The notes: generated from the letters alone by a model not told the origin. Shown: positions 23,203 to 32,292, counted from the stretch's first letter. The stretch is DNA of 46,798 nt from DAOVFN01 sp964484305 (GCA_964484305.1 CAZAEI010000006.1:1-46798); one strand, 5' to 3'. A program made the numbers and translations.

Positions 23203-25029
23203 ATGAAATCAAAGGAAACAACAGAAATGATAAAGAAAAGGAAGATAGTCCCTGACACCTCTGTTCTGGTGAACAGGGAGCTATCAAAACTCATAAAGAA
23301 GGGGACCCTCAAGGGGGTCAGCATAGTCATAGCCAGAACAGTCCTGGACGAGCTCCAGGCCCAGGCCTCCAGGGGAAGGGAGACAGGCTTTGAGGGCCTG
23401 GAGGAAATAAAGAGGATAAGGGAACTCGGGAGGTCGAGGTCAGTGAGCCTGGAGTTCACTGGCAAGAGGCCCACCCTCGAGGAGATACAGCTCGCCAAGA
23501 AGGGCAGGCTGGATGCCATTATAAAGGACGTGGCTGTCAAGGAGGGGGGAGTCCTTCTCACATCTGATTATGTCCAGGCCCTGGTGGGCGAGGCCGAGGG
23601 GGTCCCTGTTGAATACATAAGGCATGAGATATCAGGCAAGCCCATAGAGTTCGAGGGCTTCTTTACCAGGGACACCCAGTCAGTCCACATAAAGCAGGGC
23701 TGCATCCCCCTTGCCAAAAAGGGGATGCCCGGCCAGGTGGAACTGGTGCAAGTGGGAAAGAAGAGGTTCACAGAGAAGGAGCTCAAGGCAATCGAGCAGG
23801 AGATTCTGTCCAAGGTAAGGATAGAAGAGAATTCCTTTGTGGAGATAGGCAAGCACGGGGCCATGGTAGTCCAGCTCGGGAACTACAGGATAGCCATAAC
23901 CAGGCCGCCCTTCTCTGATGCCATGGAGATAACGGCTGTGAGGCCCATTGCGAAGCTCACCCTGTCCGACTACAACCTGCACAAGGATCTCGAGCAGAGT
24001 ATTGTCACAGGTTCCAAGGGGGTTCTGATAGCAGGGCCCCCCGGCTCCGGGAAGTCCACGTTCGCAGCGTCCATAGCAGACTTTCTGAGCGAGCATGACA
24101 ACATAGTCAAGACCTTTGAGCAGCCCAGGGACCTCCAGGTGGGCCCCGAGGTGACCCAGTACGCCCCGCTCGAGGGGGACTGGGAGAAGACAGCTGAGCT
24201 GCTCCTCCTGGTCAGGCCTGACTACACCATATTCGATGAGATAAGGAAGACCAAGGACTTCAGGGTATTCGGTGACATGCGCCTGGCCGGCGTGGGCATG
24301 ATAGGCGTGATGCACGCCACCAACCCAGTGTCTGCGATACATAGGTTCATAGGCAGGATGGAGCTGGGGACAATCCCCCATATAATAGACACCGTGATAT
24401 ACATAAACGCAGGGAGAATCGAGAAGGCCTATGAGATAGGCATGGTCGTGCGTGTCCCCACAGGGATGAAGGACGAGGACCTTGCAAGGCCCATAGTGGA
24501 GGTCAGGGACCATGCCACAAAGGCACTGGAATACGAGATATACACATTCGGCGAGGAGAACGTTATAATCCCCGTGAAGAAGGAGAAGGCCTCCCCTGTC
24601 AAGAGGCTGGCCCTGGAGAAGATACGCCAGGAGCTGAGGAGGTACGACCCGGACATGGAGGCGGAGTTCAGCTCCGAGAACAGGGTCGTGCTCAAGGTAA
24701 GGAGCTCGGCAGTCGGCAAGATGATTGGCAAGAAGGGCGCGAACATCGATGCCCTTGAGAAGATGCTCGGCATCAGCATCTCGGTGGAGCCCAAGGAGGG
24801 CTCGCTCAAGAGCGGGACAGTGTGGGATTACAGCGAGAGCGGGGCCTTCATAAACATCCTTCTCAAGCCAGGCCTCACCGGCACGCCCGTGGACATCTAC
24901 AGGGACGACACCTACCTGTTCTCGGCCCATGTGGGCGGGAAGGGTGTGATAAGGGTGAGGAAGAGGTCAGAACTGGGAAGGCGGGTCCTGCAGGCCATTG
25001 CCTCAGGGGACCTGAAGGTGCTGGTCTAG
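23203..25029 (+). CDS. PIN domain-RecA-like ATPase-KH domain protein (archaeal PINA type)
   Basis: A 608-residue protein in three parts. The PIN nuclease domain (residues ~10-135) carries acidic residues in VPDTSVLVN, a Glu in VLDEL and TSDYVQ. The ATPase domain has Walker A GPPGSGKSTFAAS (~278-290) and TIFDEIRKTKDF as Walker B. A KH-type RNA-binding domain follows (VRSSAVGKMIGKKGANIDAL, ~502-521). Such proteins are conserved across archaea; related enzymes show ATP-driven unwinding of DNA junctions. AAGGTGAT lies five bases before the ATG. It overlaps the convergent gene's stop by four bases. Confidence 0.9.
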   Translation: MKSKETTEMIKKRKIVPDTSVLVNRELSKLIKKGTLKGVSIVIARTVLDELQAQASRGRETGFEGLEEIKRIRELGRSRSVSLEFTGKRPTLEEIQLAKKGRLDAIIKDVAVKEGGVLLTSDYVQALVGEAEGVPVEYIRHEISGKPIEFEGFFTRDTQSVHIKQGCIPLAKKGMPGQVELVQVGKKRFTEKELKAIEQEILSKVRIEENSFVEIGKHGAMVVQLGNYRIAITRPPFSDAMEITAVRPIAKLTLSDYNLHKDLEQSIVTGSKGVLIAGPPGSGKSTFAASIADFLSEHDNIVKTFEQPRDLQVGPEVTQYAPLEGDWEKTAELLLLVRPDYTIFDEIRKTKDFRVFGDMRLAGVGMIGVMHATNPVSAIHRFIGRMELGTIPHIIDTVIYINAGRIEKAYEIGMVVRVPTGMKDEDLARPIVEVRDHATKALEYEIYTFGEENVIIPVKKEKASPVKRLALEKIRQELRRYDPDMEAEFSSENRVVLKVRSSAVGKMIGKKGANIDALEKMLGISISVEPKEGSLKSGTVWDYSESGAFINILLKPGLTGTPVDIYRDDTYLFSAHVGGKGVIRVRKRSELGRRVLQAIASGDLKVLV

Positions 25030-26213
25030 GCCAGGACCCAAAATAATGTGTTATAGAAGGGAGCGAACAGTGAAAGCAAAAAGATTCTTGTTATCGAGCC
25101 GAGGCCTGTCCGGTCATCTTCCCCCTGCCCTTCATCCACTGAGTATGCAGGCTGTTTGATGCCTAAAAGGATGTCGGTCTCGGATATGATTCTATAGAAA
25201 TCGTTGTTTTTCCATGACCCAGTCCCAAGCCATGTGCAGGAATTCCCCTTGCACGGGCTTTTTGTATAGTCATAGCTGGGCAGCGGCCTTATCATGTCCG
25301 GGCCGAAATAGTAGGTGTCTATAAGGGCCTGTTCGCAGTCTGTCCAGCTGCCCGGCCCGGAGAGGCTTAACTGGCCCCCGGACCCTGCGGCAGGTCTCCT
25401 GCCATACTGGGAAAGGTATTTGCCTGCCTCTGTAAGGGGGGTCCATCCCATATTAATTGAAATGATATCCCCTGTTATTTCAGGGCCCGGAATGGCCGGG
25501 GTCTCGTTCTGGCAGAAGCCTGAAATGTCCTGGGATTTGTACTGGGTTAACATTTGCTTCTTAAGGAGCACTTCCTCGTTGCTCATCTCAAGATAGGTGA
25601 TTGGGTAATAATCACTGTCAATTGAGCAAACCTCTTCTGGTATGGGCTCGCCCCAGAAGAATGGATTGTACTCAACATATTCAAAGACCGGGACAGATTT
25701 CATAAGACCGTTCTTTTCCATGGCCCTTACCGTGATATAGTGTGCTGTGTCATGGTCTATGTTGCCGTGCTCGTATGCATGAATATAGATTTCATCTGGC
25801 TCAAACTCCATCATAAGTTCGGACATATTATTAATAGTATCCACCATGCTCTCTCCCTGCACATCAAAGACAAATCCCCAGTCATCATAACCGAGAAAGG
25901 TTATATTCTCCTCTGGAACGCCTGCAAGTGCCATTGCTGCTATGGTTTCATTTGCTCTCGTTAACCTGTATTCCTCCTCATCATAGCAAGGGTCCTCATC
26001 AAAGCGTTCGTCAGGAGCACCGTCTGTCATCATAATTAGCCTGAGGACATCTCCATTCTTAACTGACTGTATTATCTTTCCCCCGGCACCAATAGTCTCA
26101 TCATCCGGGTGTGCAGAGATTATCAGGACGTTATCTGCAATAACAGAATGGGCATTGTAAACAAAGAATATCAGAGCAGCCAAAATCAGGATTCTTTTCA
26201 TGCTATCTATCAA
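25026..26213 (-). CDS. Secreted or membrane-anchored PIG-L family deacetylase
   Basis: A 395-residue protein with an N-terminal hydrophobic signal helix (residues ~7-24), the PIG-L/LmbE zinc motif AHPDDE (~33-38), a second metal ligand region HDTAHY (~153), and a C-terminal hydrophobic segment (FLLSLFAPFYNTLFWVL) that may anchor it. The family removes N-acetyl groups from GlcNAc-containing lipids, glycans or related conjugates. Both ends being hydrophobic suggests action on the outer face of the membrane. Its divergent neighbour (30 bp apart) is a predicted membrane acyltransferase, so the pair may balance acetylation of a surface glycan. Confidence 0.85.
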   Translation of the reverse strand: MIDSMKRILILAALIFFVYNAHSVIADNVLIISAHPDDETIGAGGKIIQSVKNGDVLRLIMMTDGAPDERFDEDPCYDEEEYRLTRANETIAAMALAGVPEENITFLGYDDWGFVFDVQGESMVDTINNMSELMMEFEPDEIYIHAYEHGNIDHDTAHYITVRAMEKNGLMKSVPVFEYVEYNPFFWGEPIPEEVCSIDSDYYPITYLEMSNEEVLLKKQMLTQYKSQDISGFCQNETPAIPGPEITGDIISINMGWTPLTEAGKYLSQYGRRPAAGSGGQLSLSGPGSWTDCEQALIDTYYFGPDMIRPLPSYDYTKSPCKGNSCTWLGTGSWKNNDFYRIISETDILLGIKQPAYSVDEGQGEDDRTGLGSITRIFLLSLFAPFYNTLFWVLA

Positions 26214-26243
26214 ATAATATTAAGGCGAATCTTTAATTAATTA

Positions 26244-27323
26244 ATGATGGGGGAAAGAATAGACTCGCTCGACATTCTGAGGGGTATAGCAGTCTTAATG
26301 ATGATATTTCTGCAGATATTTGACTTCTTTGCACGCGTGGATATATATTCAGATGCTCCCTATTACATGCCTTTCTTCAACATGCCTATCCATGCAATTG
26401 GCTTCGGTTTGTTTATCTTTGTAAGCGGAGCATGTGTCTACCTCTCTGTTTCAAAAAGGCTGAAAAGGAACATCAAAAAACCAAGAATATTCTTGCATAT
26501 ACTGAAGAGATATGGGGGATATATATTGATTAGCTTGTTTTTCACAACCTTTGCCCTTGAGTTCCAGGTATTCTTTCTCTGGAACGAGGTTATACAGGGA
26601 ATAGGTGTCACTGCCCTAGCTGCTGCATTGATAATTCTGTTCTTTCGCTCAAAATGGATATTTGCGGGCCTGGGGCTGCTTGTTATTGCAATCCGGCCGT
26701 TTCTGGGGCAGCTTCTGGAAAACGATTTCATCTACCAGAACTTCCCGTATAACCAGCTTACCTTCAGCCCAGTGGCCGACGGCATCTCTGTCTTGCTTAA
26801 TGCCACTGTTAGAGGATATTTCTCTCTCTCATTTATCATTCCTATCACGCTTTTCGGAGCTGTTGCTGCTGTATTGATACTGAGACACAGAAAGAGACAA
26901 CTGGCAAGAACGTCGCTTTTAACGGGTATTGCCTTTGTATTATTTTCCTTGTTGCTGCACATTGCATATATACCTATAGACCGCTACAATCTTTCCCCTT
27001 CTACTACAGTGTTCTTTATAGGAACGTCCTTCCTGCTTTTTGGCCTGACCGAAAGCTTGCTTCAGAGATTTAAAAAGGGCATGATATCAAACATGCTTAT
27101 TACGTTTGGGAAGGCTGCCATAGTTGCATACCTGTTCCATTTTGTGCTTATATTCAAGCCCTTGGTTGTATTGGGTCTTGAAAGCACATTCGACACATCA
27201 GTCTCCTACCTGTTCACTATAATCCTTGTTATAATCATTTATTACACCTGCAAGATATGGCTGCTAAAGAGACATTTGCTGTTCAGCAGGATTGCCTCCT
27301 TGAAAAAAACAAGGCCTATTTAA
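26244..27323 (+). CDS. Multi-pass membrane protein, HGSNAT/DUF1624-like acyltransferase
   Basis: A 359-residue protein with about ten hydrophobic segments. It starts RIDSLDILRGIAVLMMIFLQ, a pattern (R-x-x-x-L-D-x-x-R-G) shared by membrane acyltransferases of the heparan-alpha-glucosaminide N-acetyltransferase/YeiB type. These proteins pass acetyl groups across the membrane to sugar acceptors. An AATCTTTAATTAATT stretch serves as the probable promoter in the 30-bp divergent gap to the deacetylase gene. Confidence 0.75.
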   Translation: MMGERIDSLDILRGIAVLMMIFLQIFDFFARVDIYSDAPYYMPFFNMPIHAIGFGLFIFVSGACVYLSVSKRLKRNIKKPRIFLHILKRYGGYILISLFFTTFALEFQVFFLWNEVIQGIGVTALAAALIILFFRSKWIFAGLGLLVIAIRPFLGQLLENDFIYQNFPYNQLTFSPVADGISVLLNATVRGYFSLSFIIPITLFGAVAAVLILRHRKRQLARTSLLTGIAFVLFSLLLHIAYIPIDRYNLSPSTTVFFIGTSFLLFGLTESLLQRFKKGMISNMLITFGKAAIVAYLFHFVLIFKPLVVLGLESTFDTSVSYLFTIILVIIIYYTCKIWLLKRHLLFSRIASLKKTRPI

Positions 27324-27771
27324 CCCACAGCTTTGCCTTCTCGGGGTCCCACTTCCATTTCTCTGGGAGGGCCTTCTGCTTCTTGTAGAACTTGGCCAGG
27401 CGGCGAATCTTGGACTCAGTCAGCTCGAGGCCCCGGTAGGATGTGTAGTCCTTCTTGTTCTTGTCCATGTGCTTCCTCAGGCTCACGGCCCTCTTCACAA
27501 GGTTGTACATGTCCTCGGGGAGTACCTCGTTGTAGACCTTGTGCTTCTTCATTACCCTGGCTATCCTTGCCTTGAAGGCGTCCCTGGCCGAGGGGATGCC
27601 GTACTGGTCCCTGAGTATCATGCCTATCTCGGCGGACTGCTTGCCCTGTCCGGCCAGCTTGACTATGATTTCCTCTGCCTCGGCCGGCTTGAGCTTCACC
27701 CAGGGCGATGCCCTCTGGAGCGGCCGCCTGCTGGACGACTTCCCCTTCTTCCTTGAATACATCCTTGCCAT
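27316..27771 (-). CDS. rps15: Ribosomal protein S15 (archaeal type)
   Basis: A 151-residue small-subunit protein with an archaeal/eukaryotic N-terminal extension (MARMYSRKKGKSSSRRPLQR) and the conserved core KLAGQGKQSAEIGMILRDQY, YNLVKRAVSLRKHM and DYTSYRGLELTESKIRRLAKF. The start at MARM is chosen by family similarity over the frame's earlier Met. It overlaps the convergent membrane-protein gene by eight bases. Confidence 0.96.
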   Translation of the reverse strand: MARMYSRKKGKSSSRRPLQRASPWVKLKPAEAEEIIVKLAGQGKQSAEIGMILRDQYGIPSARDAFKARIARVMKKHKVYNEVLPEDMYNLVKRAVSLRKHMDKNKKDYTSYRGLELTESKIRRLAKFYKKQKALPEKWKWDPEKAKLWVK

Positions 27772-27906
27772 ATCCTGCACCTGCTTGGTTATGTTGGCCC
27801 ATTAAGCAAAATCAGTTGTCTTCAACAACCGCATGCACTCATTCACCTTTAATGTTAGTGTCATGTGACCCTGTTCTTGGACTGGTTAATTAATGAGGGC
27901 ATGGGT
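27772..27906 (-). promoter_or_regulatory. Long S15 leader with a possible 20-codon ORF
   Basis: A TATA box (ATTTATAAACCC on the minus strand, about 27904-27915) implies a ~110-nt leader for rps15. It contains a 20-codon frame (27802-27864, MTLTLKVNECMRLLKTTDFA) and a GTTGT/ACAAC hairpin. Ribosomal-protein leaders are often autoregulatory; nothing proves that here. Confidence 0.35.
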
Positions 27907-28101
27907 TTATAAATGTTGATATGCGGAATTGCTCGGGGGCTCCAGGCTCTCTTTCAATTTCTTGTGAAAAGCCACCCAGTTTTTTGGGTCAGTGGGATCC
28001 TTTCCTTCCTCCTTCAGAAAGTAGCTATGTGTTTGTATTTCAAGGCCAAGCGAACCCTCATAGTCACAGGGCGGCAGACTAGACCTTCCGCTCCTCTTCA
28101 T
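27907..28101 (-). CDS. Small hypothetical protein
   Basis: A 64-residue protein (MKRSGRSSLPPCDYEGSLGL at the start, ending with a charged helix NWVAFHKKLKESLEPP). The composition is that of a soluble protein. AGGTAA precedes the ATG closely. It lies between thrC and rps15 on the same strand, and the rps15 TATA box overlaps its last codons. I do not recognise it, and it may not be a gene. Confidence 0.45.
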   Translation of the reverse strand: MKRSGRSSLPPCDYEGSLGLEIQTHSYFLKEEGKDPTDPKNWVAFHKKLKESLEPPSNSAYQHL

Positions 28102-28139
28102 GGTTACCTATTGAATAAAAGAAATAAAAAGGTAACGGA

Positions 28140-29342
28140 CTAGCCGAAAATACCCTTCAGGGAGGCTTCCCCTCTTAGCTTGTGTATACTGCCCGTTATG
28201 GGGGTGTGTGGGGCCTTGAGGCCGTGGCCTGTTACAAGGCATACGACCCTTAATCCCCGGGGGGTTTGCTTTCTGGCCTTTATCAGGCCGGCCAGGGCCA
28301 CTGCCCCGGCCGGTTCGGCAAAGAGGCCCTCCCTTCGGGCCAGGAGCTCCCTGGCCTTCAGGATATCCCTGTCAGGGACGGCCTCGGAGAAGCCCCCGGA
28401 TTCCCTCATGGCGGCCAGGGCCCTTGGGCCGTCCAGTGGGCTGCCGCACTCTATGGCAGTGGCTATGGTCTTGCCCTTCACGGGCTTTATGGGCCTCCCT
28501 GCCTTGAAGGCCCTTGTGACAGGGGAGATGCCAGAGGCCTGGATGCCCGCCATCCTGGGCAGTCCTCGGGAGAAGCCCAGGGCCTTCCACTCCCTGAAGG
28601 CCTTCCAGGTCGCTGATATCAGGGTGCCGTTCCCGACAGGGCAGAATACGTAGTCCACCCCGGGGAGCTGGTCAGCTATCTCAAGGCCCACGGATTTCGT
28701 TCCCTCCCTCCGGAAGAGGTAGTCCCCGAGCAGGTAGAGGCCGTATTCTTTACAGGCCTTTTCCGCCAGGGAGGCGGCCCGGGTGTAGTCGCCCGGGACC
28801 TCGTGAAGCCTGGCCCCGTAGGCGAGAATCTGCCTGAGCTTGACGGGCCTTGCATCGCTCGGGGTGAAGACATGGCATTCCAGGCCGGCCAGGGCAGAGT
28901 AGGCCGAGAGGGATGCTCCCATGTTCCCGGTTGAGGCCACCACGACCCTTCGCCTGGTTCTTCTGTGCGATTCGAAATATTCCAGTGAGCGGGCAATCTC
29001 GACCGAGGAGCCCCTGTCCTTGAAGGAGCCCGTGGGGTTCTGGGACTCGCACTTGAACCACAACTCGAAACCAAGTCCCAGCTCCCCCTCCAGGTTCCTG
29101 GAGCGGATGAGGGGGGTTCCGCCCTCGCCCAGGGAGACCAGGTCCCTGGAGGGATAGAGCTCCCTGTAGCGGGCATGGCTGAAGGACCTGGCCCTGAGCT
29201 TCTCCAGGGTGAGGACCTTCCTGAGTTTGGGGTAATCAAACATGACCTCCAGGGAGGCCCCGCAGGAATCGCACCGGGAGGCTGTCCTGCCTGGGGGGTA
29301 TTCCCTGCCGCAGGACTCGCACCTCATGCAGAGCTCGTGCAT
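28140..29342 (-). CDS. thrC: Threonine synthase
   Basis: A 400-residue PLP enzyme converting O-phosphohomoserine to threonine. It has an N-terminal zinc ribbon (CESCG and CDSCG, residues ~8-29), as in many archaeal ThrC proteins, and the PLP-lysine motif NPTGSFKDRGSS (~101-112). Further features are ASTGNMGASLSAY and the phosphate-binding PVGNGTLIS. Length and domain order are normal. It is divergent from the membrane-protein gene at 29395. Confidence 0.93.
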   Translation of the reverse strand: MHELCMRCESCGREYPPGRTASRCDSCGASLEVMFDYPKLRKVLTLEKLRARSFSHARYRELYPSRDLVSLGEGGTPLIRSRNLEGELGLGFELWFKCESQNPTGSFKDRGSSVEIARSLEYFESHRRTRRRVVVASTGNMGASLSAYSALAGLECHVFTPSDARPVKLRQILAYGARLHEVPGDYTRAASLAEKACKEYGLYLLGDYLFRREGTKSVGLEIADQLPGVDYVFCPVGNGTLISATWKAFREWKALGFSRGLPRMAGIQASGISPVTRAFKAGRPIKPVKGKTIATAIECGSPLDGPRALAAMRESGGFSEAVPDRDILKARELLARREGLFAEPAGAVALAGLIKARKQTPRGLRVVCLVTGHGLKAPHTPITGSIHKLRGEASLKGIFG

Positions 29343-29394
29343 GTTGATAATTGGGAGCCGCTGTATTTATTTAACAGCCCAGACCCAATTATTA

Positions 29395-30204
29395 ATGGTT
29401 GTTATGGGACTGTCCGGCATTATGCAGTTAATGGGGGACCTGCCCCTTCTGATGAACACTGCCCAGCTGATTTTCTATCTCGGGTTGGCCTTCATGTTTG
29501 GGGGGATAATTATGTGGGCCTACAAGGGGCACATTTCAGGGCTCATGAAGTTTGCAGGGAGGCTGGTCTTCGGATTCCTGGCCGTGTTGACAGGAATGGG
29601 CATCTCCTGGGTTATCCCATACTTCAGCAATATTTCCATATACGTTATTATTCAGAACTTTCTTAATGTAATCCCCGGGGGATTAATAGCAACCATCGTA
29701 TTGTATGCAACCCTCAAAATGGTTTCATACAACATATTCAATGTGCCTGGAATAGAGAAGAATATCAGGCACCTGGAGGAGATGAAGAAGAAGGCCAAGG
29801 GGGTTGAGAGTGAGGAGAAGGCCAGGAACAGGCATGGAATCAGGCACCCTGTGAGGCTTGCCGGCCTGGTGGGTTTCGCAGCCTTCCTTGCGATTGGACT
29901 TGCAGGGTTCCAGGGCTTCCCAAACGTAATGGAAGATATATTTGAAGAGTTCGGGATTGGCCAATTGAGTGGTGAATGTGCTGGTGCATTGAGTCTGTAT
30001 GAAAACCGGGGTTCTATAGCACCCCAGCCATATACCAACCCGAATGTGGAGGCAATGGTGGAGGACTACACGGGAGAGGATGTCACCCAGACGTACAGCA
30101 TAGAGACAGAAGATGGTTTCTATATATCTACATTTACTCAGAACAAGGCATGCCTGTCAACCACAAATACAGTATGCATGTGCTATGACATAGATGACAT
30201 ATAG
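29395..30204 (+). CDS. Membrane protein of unknown function
   Basis: A 269-residue protein with about four N-terminal hydrophobic segments (residues ~10-120), a charged cytoplasmic stretch (KNIRHLEEMKKKAKG), another membrane helix (VRLAGLVGFAAFLAIGLAGF, ~165-184) and a C-terminal extracytoplasmic domain with cysteines (CAGAL; NKACLSTTNTVCMCYDIDDI at the end). The start at 29395 is ~30 bp after TATTTATTTAAC, fitting a leaderless transcript; the longer frame from 29242 runs through thrC. Family not recognised. Confidence 0.7.
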   Translation: MVVMGLSGIMQLMGDLPLLMNTAQLIFYLGLAFMFGGIIMWAYKGHISGLMKFAGRLVFGFLAVLTGMGISWVIPYFSNISIYVIIQNFLNVIPGGLIATIVLYATLKMVSYNIFNVPGIEKNIRHLEEMKKKAKGVESEEKARNRHGIRHPVRLAGLVGFAAFLAIGLAGFQGFPNVMEDIFEEFGIGQLSGECAGALSLYENRGSIAPQPYTNPNVEAMVEDYTGEDVTQTYSIETEDGFYISTFTQNKACLSTTNTVCMCYDIDDI

Positions 30205-30248
30205 GGCTATACAAGGCAACTAAGCTTTAATAGGCTTCCTGGCCCATT

Positions 30249-30425
30249 ATGAATATGGAAAAGAGGACTGTCCTCTGCCCCTTCTGTGACCATGAGCAGA
30301 GGGTGGAACTGGAGAAGAACGTGGTCAGGTGCATCAAGTGCGGGGGTGTCTTCAATGCAGACATCTATGACCACGAGCATCCAGGGGAGTTCTGGTCAAA
30401 CCCTGACACATCAGCGAGGTTTTAA
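30249..30425 (+). CDS. Small zinc-ribbon protein
   Basis: A 58-residue protein with two CxxC knuckles: VLCPFCDHEQ (residues ~9-13) and VRCIKCGGVF (~28-31), followed by an acidic, His-containing tail (DIYDHEHPGEFW). Such zinc ribbons are common in archaea as nucleic-acid or protein-binding modules. AAGCTTTAATAGG ~25 bp upstream may be its TATA box, fitting a leaderless start. Confidence 0.65.
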   Translation: MNMEKRTVLCPFCDHEQRVELEKNVVRCIKCGGVFNADIYDHEHPGEFWSNPDTSARF

Positions 30426-30555
30426 CCAGTAAGAACAGACCCATTTTTCAGCAGATAGCTTTAAATATGTGCCCCCTTTTATTATTAAAAAGTTTTCATT
30501 TACACACTTTATGTCTGTTAATCCGGAACGGTTTCAATGTGTTGGGGGTGAATGG

Positions 30556-30654
30556 ATGAGTTTGTTCCTAATCGAGGAGGAACCCGAATGGGGAGAGGAC
30601 GATGAAGAGAACCCTGAATCAGAGTTTGGTGACGAGGAAGAGGAAGGGTTCTGA
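30556..30654 (+). CDS. Very small acidic protein
   Basis: A possible 32-residue protein, nearly half Asp and Glu (WGEDDEENPESEFGDEEEEG). GGGGGTGA lies four bases before the ATG at 30556. An overlapping alternative ATG at 30552 gives a 17-codon frame. Evidence is limited to the ribosome-binding site and the strong acidic bias. Confidence 0.35.
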   Translation: MSLFLIEEEPEWGEDDEENPESEFGDEEEEGF

Positions 30655-30840
30655 TTTTGCATGCTGCTTTAAGCGGTTCTGGGGGAGGGGCTGTTGCCCG
30701 GACTTACTCAGGGTGCCTGCTGATGCGGGATGCCTGCCATCCCCAAGGGACGGGATACACCGGCACCGGATTGGACTGTAAGCAGGCCGGGAAGGTGCTG
30801 CCCGGCAACGCGGCCCCGCATTTACTTGCTTTTTCTGAAT
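30655..30840. other. Intergenic stretch without a recognised gene
   Basis: A GC-rich spacer with some pairing potential (GCCGGG/CCCGGC around 30786-30804). I see no ORF, tRNA or terminator that I can defend. It ends at the 125-bp repeat. Confidence 0.4.
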
Positions 30841-30965
30841 TTATATTGAAAACAAAAAACATCTGTTTTCAAACAGATGATGGATGCATAGTTTGTTTTC
30901 AATAGCTGTTGCCGAACCAATAAAACCCCTGACTTCAGTCAGGGGTTGCAGAGAGGCAACATTAT
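30841..30965. repeat. 125-bp repeat, copy 2 (uninterrupted)
   Basis: Two differences from copy 1 around the IS at 13478-14454. It has outer inverted repeats ATTGAAAACAAA/TTTGTTTTCAAT, the palindrome CATCTGTTT-TC-AAACAGATG, and a hairpin CCCCTGACT/AGTCAGGGG enclosed by GTTGCC/GGCAAC. On the minus strand the hairpin is followed by GGTTTTATT and directly follows the stop of the gene at 30962, so it may also end that transcript. Hairpins of this kind are typical of IS200/IS605-derived elements; origin unproven. Confidence 0.85.
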
Positions 30966-32278
30966 ATGAAAAAGGAATAGAACAGTAGTAGCACTAGGGC
31001 GAACATGGTCGGCAGAATGCCTGCCCTCAGCATGTCCCTGTTGCTTACATGACCTGTGCCGTGGACGATTGCATTGGGTGCTGTCCCTGGCGGGAGAAGG
31101 AAGGTCATGGAGGATGCGATGACCGGGATGACCAGGATTCCCGGGGAGGACACGCCAAGACCTGACATCACCCCCACGAGTATGGGAGCGAGCATTCCGG
31201 ATGTCGCTGTGTTCTGGATAGCCTGGGTTATCACTATGGCAAGGACAGCGAAGCCAAATGCTATGAGCACGGGGTTGGTAAGGCCTGTCGCTGCAAGGAA
31301 GCCGTGAGCCATCCACTCCGCTGCCCCGGTGGAACTCAGGGCGTTGGCCACGGATATTGCACCACCTATAAGGATGATTACCCCCCAGTTCGTGTGCCTC
31401 TCCAGGAATCTCCAGTCATAGACCAGAAGGAACATAAGGAAGCCCCCAATCAGGCCCACGGCAGCGGCCGGTATGCCGTGAATCGGGCTGGTCACCCACA
31501 GGAAAAGGGTCGCCAGTATTATTCCCACACACCTCTTCTCTGCATGCGACATCGGTTCCAGGTGCTCAAGCCTTTCGAGGACATCCCTGTGTATCACCCT
31601 GTGGGGCCTGTAGACAATAAGAAGGGATATGTAGAGCAGAGGGAGCATCATGAGGGCAAAGGGCAGGCCGACGAGCATCCATTCAAAGAAGCCCCAGCCA
31701 AGGGCCTCGGCAGCTATCACATTGGGGGGCGTCCCCACAAGCATCCCCACGCCGCCTACATTGGCTGCATAGGCTGTGGCCAGGAGGAAGGCCTTCATGT
31801 TGAGCCCCGCCTTCCTGCACAGTGTGATTACAATCGGGAGCATGAGCAGGACTGTGGCTGTGTTGGACATGAGCATGGAGAGGAAGGCCGTCACCAGGAT
31901 GACCCCGAGCAGGGCCACTCCGGAATTGCGGGACATCCTTATGGCCCGGTAGGCAATACGCTTGTCCAGGTGGGTCTTTACAAGGCCGGCCCCCAGAAGG
32001 AACCCCGCCAGGATTAGAAAGACAGCGCTGCTCCCAAAGGCCGAGAGGGCCTGGCCTGTGTCCGCGACACCGAGTATGGGCTGCAGAACCAGGGCTAATA
32101 TGGCAGTCACAGGAAGGGGAACCACCTCAGTGGCCCACATAACCACGATAACAAGGAACAGGACAATGGCGCGCCACCCCTGGAGCGTAAGGCCGGCTGG
32201 CTGGGGAAGGATGATGAGAAGAAATATCATGGCTATGACAGCCCAGACCAGGGACTTGTTCTTTTCAGGGACTCTCAT
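30962..32278 (-). CDS. SLC13/DASS-family anion:sodium symporter
   Basis: A 438-residue membrane protein with about twelve hydrophobic segments. It shows DASS family signatures: SMLMSNTATVLLMLPIVITL (SNT-type motif, ~residue 114-133), GTPPNVIAA (~183) and VITQAIQNTATSGMLAPIL, the second, inverted-repeat SNT-like site, then LPPGTAPNAIV. Family members take up dicarboxylates, citrate or sulfate with sodium. It lies 14 bp downstream of the HTH-RibL gene on the same strand. The stop codon lies inside the 125-bp repeat. Confidence 0.92.
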   Translation of the reverse strand: MRVPEKNKSLVWAVIAMIFLLIILPQPAGLTLQGWRAIVLFLVIVVMWATEVVPLPVTAILALVLQPILGVADTGQALSAFGSSAVFLILAGFLLGAGLVKTHLDKRIAYRAIRMSRNSGVALLGVILVTAFLSMLMSNTATVLLMLPIVITLCRKAGLNMKAFLLATAYAANVGGVGMLVGTPPNVIAAEALGWGFFEWMLVGLPFALMMLPLLYISLLIVYRPHRVIHRDVLERLEHLEPMSHAEKRCVGIILATLFLWVTSPIHGIPAAAVGLIGGFLMFLLVYDWRFLERHTNWGVIILIGGAISVANALSSTGAAEWMAHGFLAATGLTNPVLIAFGFAVLAIVITQAIQNTATSGMLAPILVGVMSGLGVSSPGILVIPVIASSMTFLLPPGTAPNAIVHGTGHVSNRDMLRAGILPTMFALVLLLFYSFFI

Positions 32279-32292
32279 AAATAATTATAGGG

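Noticed and set aside
23680..24930. Long minus-strand frame opposite the PIN-ATPase gene
   Set aside because: It is a codon-bias shadow: its translation has no domain signature, while the plus strand encodes clear PIN, P-loop and KH motifs.
30655..30840. tRNA or tRNA-like fold in the GC-rich spacer
   Set aside because: Some GGGC/GCCC pairing exists, but no TTCRANY-type T loop or acceptor closure could be found.
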